NCBI RefSeq assembly: GCF_011207455.1
Contig: NZ_CP048877.1
Span: 1,604,576-1,668,575, forward strand
Length of the DNA stretch: 64,000 nt
Source of the DNA: Thermosulfuriphilus ammonigenes
GTDB lineage: Bacteria > Desulfobacterota > Thermodesulfobacteria > Thermodesulfobacteriales > ST65
Direction of reading: 5' to 3'
The notes beneath the pieces were generated by a model. The model ran no database searches, was not told the DNA's origin, and saw nothing but the letters and a program-made list of their open reading frames with translations. This document shows, one piece after another, positions 1-8,186 of this stretch. Every line of letters starts with the position of its first letter. The first letter of the stretch is position 1. The translations under genes were made by a program, and so were the position numbers.

Positions 1-591
1 CGAGGGCTTCCTCCCATAGATGCCCTTTATATAGGTGGAGGTTTCCCTGAGACCCAAGCCGAGGCCCTGGAGGCTAATGTTTCTTTCCGTAAGGATCTCC
101 ACCAGGCCATCAGATATGGGCTCCCGGTTTATGCCGAGTGCGGTGGGCTCATGTATCTAGGTCGGAAGATAATTTATCAAGGTCGTTCCTTTGAAATGGT
201 CGGAGCCTTACCGGTTGACTTTGAGGTCTGCTCCAAGCCACAGGGTCATGGCTATGTAGTCCTTAAGGTCGAAGGACCTAATCCCTTTTACTCTCCGGGC
301 CTGGAGATCATTGGTCACGAATTTCATTACTCTCGTCCTCAAGGATCTGGTGATCTCTCTTTCGCCTTTAAAGTGTTACGCGGACATGGGGTGGATGGCC
401 GTCATGATGGCATCGTGCAGGGTAACGTACTGGGAATGTATACCCATATTCATGCCTTGGGTTTTCTTCATTGGGCCCCGGCAATAGTGCGTCTGGCTGA
501 GGAGTTTAGGAGGACGGGGGCCATCTCTTCCCGGGGAAACCCTCTTATCCGGGCCCTTAGTCTGGCCAAAGAGGAGACCAAAGATCTCTAA
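1..591 (+). CDS. cbiA: Cobyrinate a,c-diamide synthase, C-terminal part (gene starts before the window)
   Basis: The reading frame is open from base 1, so the N-terminal ATP-binding domain lies upstream of the window. What remains is the class I glutamine amidotransferase-like domain. It has the GGGFPE segment, a nucleophile-elbow segment AECGGLMYL with the catalytic Cys, and near the C-terminus the H-x-H pair in GMYTHIHALGF. In this family the enzyme uses glutamine and ATP to amidate the a and c side chains of cobyrinic acid or its cobalt-free analogue in B12 synthesis. CobB of the aerobic pathway is a close relative; anaerobic context favours CbiA. B12 synthesis fits the cobalamin riboswitch further along the window (24945-25140). 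Confidence 0.9.
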   Translation, partial: RGLPPIDALYIGGGFPETQAEALEANVSFRKDLHQAIRYGLPVYAECGGLMYLGRKIIYQGRSFEMVGALPVDFEVCSKPQGHGYVVLKVEGPNPFYSPGLEIIGHEFHYSRPQGSGDLSFAFKVLRGHGVDGRHDGIVQGNVLGMYTHIHALGFLHWAPAIVRLAEEFRRTGAISSRGNPLIRALSLAKEETKDL

Positions 592-693
592 AATGTTGCT
601 GAAAATTATTTCAGATCATGGTATGCATCACGGGATGTGGGCAAAGGTTGGTCCTCTAAGAGGGGCCTAAAAAATTAAGTTGAGGAGGGAAGT

Positions 694-882
694 ATGTTCC
701 AGATTACCATCGACTATGACAAGTGTGCTGCTGATCAGGAGTGTATTAATGCCTGCCCGGCTCAGGTCTATGAGGTCGGTGATGATGGCAAGCCGGTCAT
801 CGAACGTCCGGAGGACTGTCTCGGATGTGAGACCTGTGTCGAGGTTTGTCCGCAAGGGGCCATTACGGTAGAAGAAATCTAA
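694..882 (+). CDS. Small two-cluster ferredoxin (62 aa)
   Basis: Soluble bacterial-type ferredoxin, a low-potential electron carrier. The second half has a normal CLGCETC...CP set (residues 42-52). The first half reads C-A-A-D-Q-E-C-I-N-A-C-P (11-22): the usual second Cys is Asp14, giving C-x2-D-x2-C-x3-CP. In Pyrococcus and Desulfovibrio ferredoxins of this pattern the cluster is [3Fe-4S] or an Asp-ligated [4Fe-4S], interconvertible with iron supply. A GGAGGG ribosome site lies just before the ATG. It is a single-gene unit closed by a strong terminator. Redox partners cannot be told from the sequence. Confidence 0.93.
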   Translation: MFQITIDYDKCAADQECINACPAQVYEVGDDGKPVIERPEDCLGCETCVEVCPQGAITVEEI

Positions 883-900
883 CTTAAGACAAAAAGAGCT

Positions 901-935
901 CAAAAGGGGGGCTTAGCCCCCCTTTTGGGTTTTTA
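901..935 (+). terminator. Rho-independent terminator after the ferredoxin gene
   Basis: An 11-bp perfect hairpin (arms 902-912 and 916-926, loop TTA), with AAAA on the left arm and TTTT on the right, is followed by GGGTTTTT. It lies 20 bp after the ferredoxin stop codon. The A-tract on the 5' side could let it work on the minus strand as well, but no minus-strand gene ends here. Confidence 0.9.
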
Positions 936-1110
936 GGCGAATTTAAGGATAAGGAATCTTTGGGGTATATATTGTCTTAGGAGCCATCTTTTAGCCTGAT
1001 TAAAGATTGTGTTCTGCTTTTTTCGCCGAAATTTTCTCAAACCCTTGTCAGTTAAGGCCTACCCATAAATAGGGCTTGAGTATCCATTCAGTGAATCTTA
1101 AAATAGGGAT

Positions 1111-1404
1111 ATGAAGTTCTTTAAGTGGATTTTTATTATCTGGGTTATTTCAATTGTGCCGGTGTTCTTTTGGGTTCTGTCTTCCTCAGGCAAGACCCCA
1201 ATTAAAGGGGATTACCATAATCCTTATTCCCTTGAGGATGTCAAAAGGTTAATGAATTTTCACGGGGCCTTGGTAGCCCGCTATGATGGCGGTCGTTGGT
1301 ATTTTCTCTCTGGAAGGCGTTGGTATCGCTTGGATAGCCCCTTTGCCCTTAAGGAATGCGCCTGTCTTTCTTCTCTTGAGGCCCCTTCTACCTATAGGCC
1401 TTGA
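1111..1404 (+). CDS. Small hypothetical membrane-anchored protein (97 aa)
   Basis: Not recognised. It has a single hydrophobic N-terminal segment (about residues 5-25) after a short basic start, consistent with a signal anchor and an extracytoplasmic C-terminal part. The rest is rich in aromatic residues and Arg (R-W-Y-F-L-S-G-R-R-W-Y-R). Two Cys lie close together in ECAC near the C-terminus. The ribosome site before the ATG is weak. Its stop overlaps the TTG start of the next gene, so translation is probably coupled. About 175 bp separate the preceding terminator from this start; I see no clear promoter there. Confidence 0.6.
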   Translation: MKFFKWIFIIWVISIVPVFFWVLSSSGKTPIKGDYHNPYSLEDVKRLMNFHGALVARYDGGRWYFLSGRRWYRLDSPFALKECACLSSLEAPSTYRP

Positions 1405-1811
1405 AGATTCTGCTCTTTTTTGCCAAAGAGTTTTGGTCTTCTCCCTACGCTAGAGTTCTTCCTGAAGCCGAGCCTCCAGAAGGACCTATTTGTCTTAAGG
1501 AGGCCGTGGTTGTTTTCTACCATCTAGAGGCCGAAGACATCGGACGGGAGAGTTCTCTTATCAGCAAAATGGTTAAAAACATTAAGTGGTTGGCAGGCAA
1601 GTTTGGGGTGAAGGCTGTCCTTTTACACTCCTTTAATCATCTCTCTTCAAGTAAAGCCCCGCCCGATCTGGCTGTCAAAATCATTCCTCTGGTTAAAGAG
1701 AGACTTGAACGGGTAGGGTTTATAGTTAAAGAAACGCCTTTCGGGTATCTTAACGAATGGAAAATCCATGTAGCTGGTGAGTCTCTAGCCAAGGTCTTTA
1801 AGGAGCTTTGA
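1401..1811 (+). CDS. Free-standing threonyl-tRNA synthetase editing domain (archaeal type)
   Basis: The 136-residue protein matches, by eye, the archaeal-type N-terminal editing domain of threonyl-tRNA synthetase, which has a D-aminoacyl-tRNA deacylase-like fold and hydrolyses Ser-tRNA(Thr). Landmarks are the start K-I-L-L-F-F, the strand E-A-V-V-V-F, the segment L-L-H-S-F-N-H-L-S-S, and E-T-P-F-G-Y-L-N-E-W-K near residue 112. No catalytic or anticodon-binding part of ThrRS follows, so this is a stand-alone domain. It may be a trans-editing factor, but activity is not shown. The TTG start overlaps the previous stop (TTGA). The next gene begins 1 bp after the stop. Confidence 0.7.
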   Translation: MKILLFFAKEFWSSPYARVLPEAEPPEGPICLKEAVVVFYHLEAEDIGRESSLISKMVKNIKWLAGKFGVKAVLLHSFNHLSSSKAPPDLAVKIIPLVKERLERVGFIVKETPFGYLNEWKIHVAGESLAKVFKEL

Positions 1812-1812
1812 T

Positions 1813-2136
1813 ATGAAGGGTATCAGAGTTCTAATGGTCTTCTTTTTTATTGTGTTTCCAAATTTTCTCCATCTTGCTCCGGCCTTTTCCCTTACAGTAG
1901 AAGAGGTTCTGAAGCTTAAAAAGGCAGGGGTTTCTGAAGAGACTATTCGTTTCCTTGGAGAACTTGAGGCCAAGGTCCAGGCCAGCTCTCCAGATAGAAG
2001 CGTGGGGATGAAGGAAATCGTTCTTCCAGACGGAGGTCGGAGGTTTATCTATTACTCAGTCACCCCGCCGGAGCTTGAGAAAGAGACCCCCGTCTATCAA
2101 GTTCCGCCTTTATGGCAGATTGAACTTACCCCTTAG
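1813..2136 (+). CDS. Small exported protein of unknown function (107 aa)
   Basis: The N-terminus (residues 1-26) looks like a signal peptide ending near A-F-S. The next stretch, T-V-E-E-V-L-K-L-K-K-A-G-V-S-E-E-T-I, resembles short helical motifs found in bacterial envelope proteins and lipoproteins (V..L..AGVS...I). The C-terminal half is rich in Pro and aromatic residues. Function unknown. It is the last gene of the tightly spaced 1111-2136 group. The group members have little visible in common, so co-transcription is the only link. Confidence 0.6.
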   Translation: MKGIRVLMVFFFIVFPNFLHLAPAFSLTVEEVLKLKKAGVSEETIRFLGELEAKVQASSPDRSVGMKEIVLPDGGRRFIYYSVTPPELEKETPVYQVPPLWQIELTP

Positions 2137-2198
2137 GTCTGGTCAAGGACCTGTCTTTCGGGTAAAAAACAAACGAATCGGGCAGAAGGAGCGTATTT

Positions 2199-3122
2199 AT
2201 GGCTAAAATTACCATTGTTGGTGCGGGAGCTGTGGGGACTTCAGCGGCTATTTGGTCTTTTGTCAAGCGATTGGCAGATATAGTCCTTATTGATGTGGTT
2301 GAGGGCCTCGCTCGAGGTAAGGCCTTAGATCTGGCCCAAGCCAGTCCTATTTGGGGGTATCAGGGAAAGATCGTGGGCACTGAAGACTGGGCAGCCTCAG
2401 AGGGAAGCCAGGTAGTTATCATTACTGCTGGCCGACCTCGTAAGCCTGGCATGAGCCGGGAAGATCTCCTGAAAGTTAATCTGGAGATCGTTAAGTCTTG
2501 CGTAGAAAACACCATTAAATATGCTCCTGAGGCCTGTTACATAGTCATCACCAATCCCATAGACGCGATGGTTTATACGGCCTATAAGGTCTCTGGCCTC
2601 CCTAAAGAAAGGGTGATAGGCATGGCTGGCGTGCTTGATTCGGCTCGATACCGCTATTTTTTGGCCCAGGCCTTAGGAGTGGCGCCGGCCGATGTTCAGG
2701 CCCTGGTCATGGGGATTCACGGGGATCATATGCTCCCTCTTACCCGGCTGGCCAATGTTAACGGAGTTCCGGTAAAAGAGCTTCTTTCTTCCCAAGAGCT
2801 AGATCAGATCGTTGATCGTACTCGTCATGGAGGGGCGGAGATTGTTGGCCATCTCAAGACCGGAAGCGCCTTTATTACTCCAGGCCTTTCGGCGGTTGAG
2901 ATGGCTGAGGCCATTGTCTGTGACCAAAAAAGGCTTCTTCCCTGTGCGGCCTATTTAGAAGGGGAGTTTGGTCTTGAAGGTTGCTTTCTGGGAGTTCCGG
3001 TTATTTTGGGCCGCAACGGAGTGGAGAGGATTGTCGAGTTTCCCCTCTCTGAGGAAGAGAAGGAGGCCCTTAGAGCCTCCTTTGAAGCTGTAAAAAGGCA
3101 GATTGAAGCCACAGGGCTGTGA
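2199..3122 (+). CDS. mdh: NAD-dependent malate dehydrogenase
   Basis: Interconverts malate and oxaloacetate with NAD(H) in the cytoplasm. The 307-aa protein has the Rossmann motif G-A-G-A-V-G at the N-terminus and an Asp (I-D-V-V-E-G) that favours NAD over NADP. It has the mobile loop G-R-P-R-K-P-G-M-S-R with the Arg that marks malate rather than lactate specificity. The active-site motif G-I-H-G-D-H carries the catalytic His. It belongs to the LDH-like, tetrameric MDH group by length and motif. mltA begins inside its last codons, so the two are probably co-transcribed although functionally unrelated. Confidence 0.95.
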   Translation: MAKITIVGAGAVGTSAAIWSFVKRLADIVLIDVVEGLARGKALDLAQASPIWGYQGKIVGTEDWAASEGSQVVIITAGRPRKPGMSREDLLKVNLEIVKSCVENTIKYAPEACYIVITNPIDAMVYTAYKVSGLPKERVIGMAGVLDSARYRYFLAQALGVAPADVQALVMGIHGDHMLPLTRLANVNGVPVKELLSSQELDQIVDRTRHGGAEIVGHLKTGSAFITPGLSAVEMAEAIVCDQKRLLPCAAYLEGEFGLEGCFLGVPVILGRNGVERIVEFPLSEEEKEALRASFEAVKRQIEATGL

Positions 3123-4285
3123 GGCTGGCTAGGTATAGGTTCTTTTTACTAGTTGGCTTGGTAGCGGCCCTGTCTTTGGCCGTACTCTTTTTACCTAAAC
3201 TTATCAAACGACCGCCTTATGAACCCTGGCCCCTTAAACGTCTTCCTCTGATGAAGGAGACTGAGGGGCTTGAGGCGGCCATCTCAGCCAGTCTTTCCTA
3301 TCTTCAGCGGCTCCCTCCGGGGAGGACTTTCTCTTCCCCGATAGGGCCGGTATCTCGGGAGCAACTCCTTAAGACCTTAAATATTCTGGCTCAGGCCTCT
3401 GGACTTACCCCTCAAGAAAGAGAGGTCTTTCTGGAGAAAAATCTCCAGGCTTACCGTCTTCGGGGCGATCTTCTCGTTACTGGCTATTATGAACCCCTTA
3501 TCAAGGGAGATCGTCGGCCTTCGGACCTCTTTTCTTTTCCTATTTATCGCTGCCCCGATGATTTGATCACGGTTGATCTGAAGGCCTTCGGTCTTAAAGG
3601 TAAAATCTTTGGTCGTCTCCAGGGGCGTTATTTGGTTCCATACTACAGCCGAGAAGAGATTGATATTAAGGGGGTGCTCTCTGCTCGGGGGCTTGAGCTC
3701 TTCTGGCTTTCCGATCCTCTTGAGGCCTATTTTCTTCAGGTTCAAGGTTCGGGGGTAATTGAATTGCCGGGGGGAGAGAGGGTCAGGGTTCATTTTGCCT
3801 GTTCTAATGGCCGTCCCTATGTGAGTCTTGCTCAGATATTGCCAGCTTCTCTGAACATCAAAAGCCTGGAAGAGATGAAGAGATATCTTCGATCCTTGTC
3901 AGATCCCTTATCTGTCTTGGCCCAGAACCCTCGCTATGTTTTTTTTGAGGAGGTTTCTCGTGGGCCTCTGGGATCTTTGGGGAAGGTTCTTGTCCCTGAG
4001 AGGAGTGTGGCCCTTGACCCCCGCATCTTCCCTCCAGCGGCGGCCTTTTTTCTGATCACCCGTCTGCCCATAGTTGATGAAGGGGATCAGCTCAAGGGCC
4101 ATCGCGCCTTTGAATTTTTGGTCTTTAATCATGATCAGGGAGCGGCCATTAAGGGGCCGACGAGGCTAGATCTTTTCCTGGGGACGGGAAAGATGGCCGG
4201 CCAGATTGCCGGAAGGCTAAAGGCCAAAGGAGAGTTATTTTTTCTGCTGGCAAAAGAAAAAGTGGAGACAAAGGAGGAGAGATGA
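3119..4285 (+). CDS. mltA: Membrane-bound lytic murein transglycosylase A
   Basis: Cleaves the MurNAc-GlcNAc bond of peptidoglycan, forming 1,6-anhydro ends. It has an N-terminal hydrophobic anchor (about residues 8-25), with no lipobox. The MltA domain contains the G-Y-Y-E-P motif near residue 122 and F-L-Q-V-Q-G-S-G. The C-terminal 3D domain carries D-Q-G-A-A-I-K-G-P-x-R-x-D-L-F-x-G and its catalytic Asp. At 388 aa it is of usual length. The GTG start overlaps the mdh stop, and the end overlaps the next gene as ATGA. Confidence 0.92.
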   Translation: MRLARYRFFLLVGLVAALSLAVLFLPKLIKRPPYEPWPLKRLPLMKETEGLEAAISASLSYLQRLPPGRTFSSPIGPVSREQLLKTLNILAQASGLTPQEREVFLEKNLQAYRLRGDLLVTGYYEPLIKGDRRPSDLFSFPIYRCPDDLITVDLKAFGLKGKIFGRLQGRYLVPYYSREEIDIKGVLSARGLELFWLSDPLEAYFLQVQGSGVIELPGGERVRVHFACSNGRPYVSLAQILPASLNIKSLEEMKRYLRSLSDPLSVLAQNPRYVFFEEVSRGPLGSLGKVLVPERSVALDPRIFPPAAAFFLITRLPIVDEGDQLKGHRAFEFLVFNHDQGAAIKGPTRLDLFLGTGKMAGQIAGRLKAKGELFFLLAKEKVETKEER

Positions 4286-4845
4286 TCAAGGTCAAGGTTG
4301 CGGAGTCTGTTCTTATCCTTAAGCAGGGAGATATTACCCAGGAGGACACCGAAGCTTTGGTTAATGCCGCCAATGAACGTTTGGCCGGGGGGGGTGGTGT
4401 TGATGGGGCTATCCATCGGGCCGGAGGGCCCCAAATAATGGAAGAATGTCGGCGTATCGGGCACTGTCCTACCGGAGCTGCAGTAATTACTACCGGGGGC
4501 AATCTCAAGGCTCGCTGGGTCATCCATACCGTAGGTCCGATCTATCGGGGGGGCAGTCAGAATGAGGCGAAGTTGTTGGAGAGTGCTTATCGTTCTAGTC
4601 TTTCCCTGGCTAGTGACCGGGGAATAAAAAGCCTGGCCTTCCCCTCCATCAGCACAGGGGCCTATGGTTACCCTCTGGAGGAGGCGGCAGAAATCGCTCT
4701 CAAAACGGTCATCGGCTATCTTAAAGAACATCCAGAGATAAAAGAGGTTCGCTTTGTTCTCTTTGGGGAGAAGGCCTATCGAACTTATGAAGAGACCCTT
4801 AGAAAGCTGGTAAAAGGTGATCCTTCAATAACTATTGAGGCTTAG
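4282..4845 (+). CDS. Macro-domain protein, probable O-acetyl-ADP-ribose deacetylase
   Basis: The 187-aa protein is a single macro domain of the YmdB/MacroD type that binds ADP-ribose. Motifs: V-N-A-A-N-E near residue 29, the glycine-rich G-G-G-G-V-D-G-A-I-H-R-A-G-G loop, and S-I-S-T-G-A-Y-G-Y-P near residue 116, which wraps the distal ribose. Family members remove acetyl or ADP-ribosyl groups. The substrate here is unknown. The start overlaps the mltA stop by 4 bp. It converges with the minus-strand gene at 4842, sharing 4 bp of coding sequence, with no room for a terminator between them. Confidence 0.9.
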   Translation: MIKVKVAESVLILKQGDITQEDTEALVNAANERLAGGGGVDGAIHRAGGPQIMEECRRIGHCPTGAAVITTGGNLKARWVIHTVGPIYRGGSQNEAKLLESAYRSSLSLASDRGIKSLAFPSISTGAYGYPLEEAAEIALKTVIGYLKEHPEIKEVRFVLFGEKAYRTYEETLRKLVKGDPSITIEA

Positions 4846-5471
4846 GCCTTGGGGTCCAATATCCGCCGGAACCGATCAAATATGTAGTAGGGACCGGCAT
4901 AATAAAAATAATTGAGGCTGTTTTTAACCTTTTGGCCTAAGGAGGGATTCTTGAGTGAGCCCATCCAGACCCGATACCCCAGAAAGCGACGATAGGGATA
5001 TAGTCTAAAGGCCCGATGGTATCTTTTCCGCTGGGCATCATGGAGGATGACGATCCCCTCTTCTTTAAGGAGTTTTCTGGCTGTTTCCAGACATGCGTGG
5101 CGCTTGCGACCATCAACAAGAATGAAGTCAAATTTTTTGCCAAAACGGAGAGGAAATTCTACATATTCTCGCATGGAAGTCCTTTTAAGCTCCTTTCCCC
5201 GCCCGTCGAACCTAACCAGGTGGATCTCAACCTGAGGTAAAGCGCCGGTTACTCGGGCTACAGCCTCAAACCAGTCTTTATTGTGCTCCACACTTACCCA
5301 GCGGCAATCAATACCTCTTTGGGCCAGAAACTGAGGGAAGTAAATGGTGCTTCCCCCACAACCCCATTCCAGAATATTAAGATGCCTTTTTTTCAGAAAA
5401 AGTAGGGCCTTTTCAATCAAGGCCACATCTTCGTCATCCATATAGGGCCTGGTCTTAAGGCTGAGTTCCAT
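4842..5471 (-). CDS. Class I SAM-dependent methyltransferase-like protein
   Basis: The 209-aa protein has a Rossmann-type methyltransferase core. Motif I is L-E-W-G-C-G-G-S-T-I near residue 34, followed by an acidic residue in W-V-S-V-E-H-N. A later strand, F-D-F-I-L-V-D-G-R-K-R, is typical of the Methyltransf_24 / glycan-linked O-methyltransferase group. The substrate is unknown. The C-terminal 60 residues are rich in Tyr, Arg and Phe. It starts 2 bp after rsmG and looks like the last gene of the rpmH-to-rsmG series. Confidence 0.65.
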   Translation of the reverse strand: MELSLKTRPYMDDEDVALIEKALLFLKKRHLNILEWGCGGSTIYFPQFLAQRGIDCRWVSVEHNKDWFEAVARVTGALPQVEIHLVRFDGRGKELKRTSMREYVEFPLRFGKKFDFILVDGRKRHACLETARKLLKEEGIVILHDAQRKRYHRAFRLYPYRRFLGYRVWMGSLKNPSLGQKVKNSLNYFYYAGPYYIFDRFRRILDPKA

Positions 5472-5472
5472 G

Positions 5473-6144
5473 TTACTTCCTGATGAAGATTAGATTTCTC
5501 TTGGCCCCGGAAAAGGGTAACCTCAGGTTCTTGATGAAGAGTTTTTCTCTCAAGGCTGGAGAAAGGGAGGCCAGTTCAGGCCTAATTTCTGGCCCCTTCA
5601 TGGCCACTAGCCATCCGTCGGGAGCCACATAAGGCCAGGCGAGGGATATGAACCGGTCAAGATCACTAAGGGCCCGGCTGATAACCACTTCGTAAGTTTC
5701 TTCCTTAAGGGGACAATCCTGGCCCAGATGACAGCGGAGGACCTTAATTCCTTTTAGATCAAGAACTCCTAAAGCATAAGTCATAAACGAAGCTCGACGC
5801 CGACGGGCCTCTATCAGCATCACCTCTAGAGTGTCCCGGGCGATCTTCAGAGGAATGCCCGGAAGACCGGCCCCTGAGCCTACGTCCAGAAGACGTCCCT
5901 CATCTGGGAGCCAGGGAAGAGGAGTGAGGCTGTCCAGGATGTGTCTTTCCAGGGCCATTAAGGGATCATCTAGACTAGTGAGGCCCAATGGCCGGGCATA
6001 GCGGAGGAGAAGGTCAAGATACAAGAGGAGTTTTTGATGCCTTTCGGCAGAAAGATCTATATCCAGGGCCTTAAGACCAGTGGCCAGCTTTTTGGCAAGG
6101 GGCTGGTTATTTGCCGATACAGAATCTATTGAAGATGTGGTCAA
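5473..6144 (-). CDS. rsmG: 16S rRNA (guanine527-N7)-methyltransferase RsmG
   Basis: Methylates N7 of G527 in 16S rRNA using SAM. The core has motif I L-L-D-V-G-S-G-A-G-L-P-G-I-P near residue 87, and V-I-S-R-A-L-S-D-L (residue ~153), the family's R-A-x-x-x-L motif. It ends A-K-R-N-L-I-F-I-R-K, as is typical of GidB. The TTG start at 6144 lies 38 bp inside mnmE. A later start is possible because the first 15 residues are not conserved. The mnmE-rsmG link is common in bacteria. Confidence 0.93.
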   Translation of the reverse strand: MTTSSIDSVSANNQPLAKKLATGLKALDIDLSAERHQKLLLYLDLLLRYARPLGLTSLDDPLMALERHILDSLTPLPWLPDEGRLLDVGSGAGLPGIPLKIARDTLEVMLIEARRRRASFMTYALGVLDLKGIKVLRCHLGQDCPLKEETYEVVISRALSDLDRFISLAWPYVAPDGWLVAMKGPEIRPELASLSPALREKLFIKNLRLPFSGAKRNLIFIRK

Positions 6145-7504
6145 TGACCTCCTCCGTAGTTGTCTCTCCGGTGATCTCTCCTAGACAGTCTAGGGCCTCT
6201 CGGATGTCCATGGCCACAATCTCTGGACTCTCTTGTCTTTCAAGGTTGTGAAGGGCCTTTATAAGGGCCTTTTGAGCCCTCTCTAAGGCCAGCTTTTGGC
6301 GCAGGTTTGGTGCTACAGGGGGTGGGCTGGGGAGATCAGTGCCTACCAGCAGGTCGTAGAGGGTCTGGAAGAGTTGATCCAATCCTTCTCCGGTAAGGGC
6401 CGAAACTGGAACAACCTGATCGCCTAAAAAAATTCCTTTGAAATTGCGAATGTTTTTATCATTTACCAGGTCAATTTTATTTAAAACTACTACGTGGAGA
6501 CGCTCTTTTATTTCTTGATAGATTAATTGATCCTCCCTAGTCAGCCCTTCACTGGCGTCAACAACAAATATAATAAGATCTGCTTGGCGGATGCGTTCCC
6601 GGGCTCGGGCAACACCGATCTCTTCGATTTCGTCTCGGGCTTGGCGTAGCCCGGCGGTGTCGATGAGGTTGACTGGTATGCCTTTGATGGTCACCAGACC
6701 TTCGATCAGATCCCTGGTGGTTCCAGGAATGGCTGAGACAATAGCCCGTTCCTCTCGGAGAATAGCGTTAAGAAGGCTGGATTTTCCCACATTGGGGCGG
6801 CCGGCAATAACTACTGATATTCCCTCCCGAAAGACCCTTGTTGCTTCATAGGCCTTAAGGAGTTCCTCAATCGGGCTTAAAGCCTGGGAGGAGATCTTTT
6901 CCTTTAATTCATAGGTGGAAATGATTTCTAAATCCTCTTCGGGGAAATCAATGGCCACTTCTATTACGGCCAGGGCTTCGGTTAAGGCCTGTTTTATGGC
7001 CAAGGCTTGCTGGCTAAGGCCACCACTAAGACTGGAAAGGGCCATAACCAGCCCGGTTTCACTCCGGGCCTGAGTCAATTCAGCAATGGCCTCGGCCTGA
7101 CTCAGGTCAAGGCGTCCGTTAAGATAGGCCCTTTTAGTGAACTCTCCTGGCTCGGCAGGTCGGGCCCCTTCTCTGAGAACCAGCTCCAGGATTCGAGTCA
7201 AAATAAAATAGCCACTGTGGGCCTGGATCTCCAAGACGTCTTCTCGGGTATAGGAATGGGGGGCCTTCATAAGAACGCAGAGAACCTCATCTACAGGCTG
7301 ACCGGTTTGTGGATCTACAATCCATCCATAATAAAGTCGGTGACTCTGAAATTCTCGGACGCCACAGGCCGGTTTGAAGAGACGGCGCATGATGGTCTCG
7401 GCCAAGGGGCCACTGACCTTAACTACTCCGATGGCCCCGGGGCCCGGGGGGGTGGCAATAGCGGCAATGGTGGCTTCGGAATACCTGAGGAGCCCCTGGC
7501 TCAT
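6107..7504 (-). CDS. mnmE: tRNA uridine-5-carboxymethylaminomethyl modification GTPase MnmE
   Basis: Works with MnmG to modify U34 of certain tRNAs. The 465-aa protein has the N-terminal folate-binding domain (about 1-120). A helical domain is split by the G domain (about 220-380), with G1 G-R-P-N-V-G-K-S-S, G3 D-T-A-G-L-R and G4 N-K-I-D. The invariant C-terminal motif F-C-I-G-K carries the catalytic Cys. The start overlaps khpB by 4 bp. mnmG is not in the window. Confidence 0.96.
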   Translation of the reverse strand: MSQGLLRYSEATIAAIATPPGPGAIGVVKVSGPLAETIMRRLFKPACGVREFQSHRLYYGWIVDPQTGQPVDEVLCVLMKAPHSYTREDVLEIQAHSGYFILTRILELVLREGARPAEPGEFTKRAYLNGRLDLSQAEAIAELTQARSETGLVMALSSLSGGLSQQALAIKQALTEALAVIEVAIDFPEEDLEIISTYELKEKISSQALSPIEELLKAYEATRVFREGISVVIAGRPNVGKSSLLNAILREERAIVSAIPGTTRDLIEGLVTIKGIPVNLIDTAGLRQARDEIEEIGVARARERIRQADLIIFVVDASEGLTREDQLIYQEIKERLHVVVLNKIDLVNDKNIRNFKGIFLGDQVVPVSALTGEGLDQLFQTLYDLLVGTDLPSPPPVAPNLRQKLALERAQKALIKALHNLERQESPEIVAMDIREALDCLGEITGETTTEEVIDHIFNRFCIGK

Positions 7505-8175
7505 TGACGTCGGGATCGGGACCTCTTCTCACCCCGCCCCTTTTCTACGAAGATAACCACCCGACGCCGCTCACCACTACCGATGCTTTTGGTCTTAACC
7601 AGCGGCTCTTCCTTAAGGGCCAAGTGGATGATGCGTCTTTCTCTGGCACTCATGGGCTTGAGGGTGATGCTTTTGCCGGTTTTTTTCACCTGGATAGCTG
7701 TCTTGCGGGCCAGTTCCTCTAGGGCTTCAATATGACGATCGCGATAACCTTCGACATCCAGGATAATCTTGGCCCCCTGACCAAGGCGTCGGGCAGTAAG
7801 TTTGTTGACCAAATACTCCAGGGCCTCCAATGTAGCTCCACTCTGGCCGATGATAAGACCAGCGTCAGGGCTTTTTATTTCTATACGGATGGTCTCCTCG
7901 TTTACCTCTGGGAAAAGATCCACATCAAGATTCATTTTTTCTAAAATGGAGCGCAGGATTTCTTCCGCAACCTCGGCCCGGGTAGTCAGAATACGCTGGG
8001 GTTTAAGGCGGGCCTTTATCTTGGCCTTCTTACCTCCCAGACCGAATAGGCCTGTGGAGCCGTAGGTAACTACCTCTACCTCTAAATCTTCACGGGAGGC
8101 CCCAAAGTGCTCACAGGCTGCTTCTATGGCCTGATCAACCGTTTTCCCTTCGAATTCCACTTCTTGGATTGTCAT
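7501..8175 (-). CDS. khpB: Jag/KhpB RNA-binding protein
   Basis: The 224-aa protein has the three parts of the SpoIIIJ-associated Jag family. They are an N-terminal Jag_N domain (about 1-52, with the F-G-L-G-G-K-K-A-K motif), a KH domain near 85-150 (I-I-G-Q-S-G-A-T, the GxxG loop) and a C-terminal R3H domain (about 155-215, with S-A-R-E-R-R-I-I-H). The tail is strongly basic. Family members bind RNA and influence cell-envelope processes. It sits directly after yidC, the usual partner gene. Confidence 0.93.
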   Translation of the reverse strand: MTIQEVEFEGKTVDQAIEAACEHFGASREDLEVEVVTYGSTGLFGLGGKKAKIKARLKPQRILTTRAEVAEEILRSILEKMNLDVDLFPEVNEETIRIEIKSPDAGLIIGQSGATLEALEYLVNKLTARRLGQGAKIILDVEGYRDRHIEALEELARKTAIQVKKTGKSITLKPMSARERRIIHLALKEEPLVKTKSIGSGERRRVVIFVEKGRGEKRSRSRRQ

Positions 8176-8186
8176 ACCTTAATCCC

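Noticed and set aside
4282-4845. Macro-domain gene as part of a toxin-antitoxin (DarT/DarG) system
   Set aside because: No DarT-like toxin gene next to it; neighbours are mltA and a methyltransferase.
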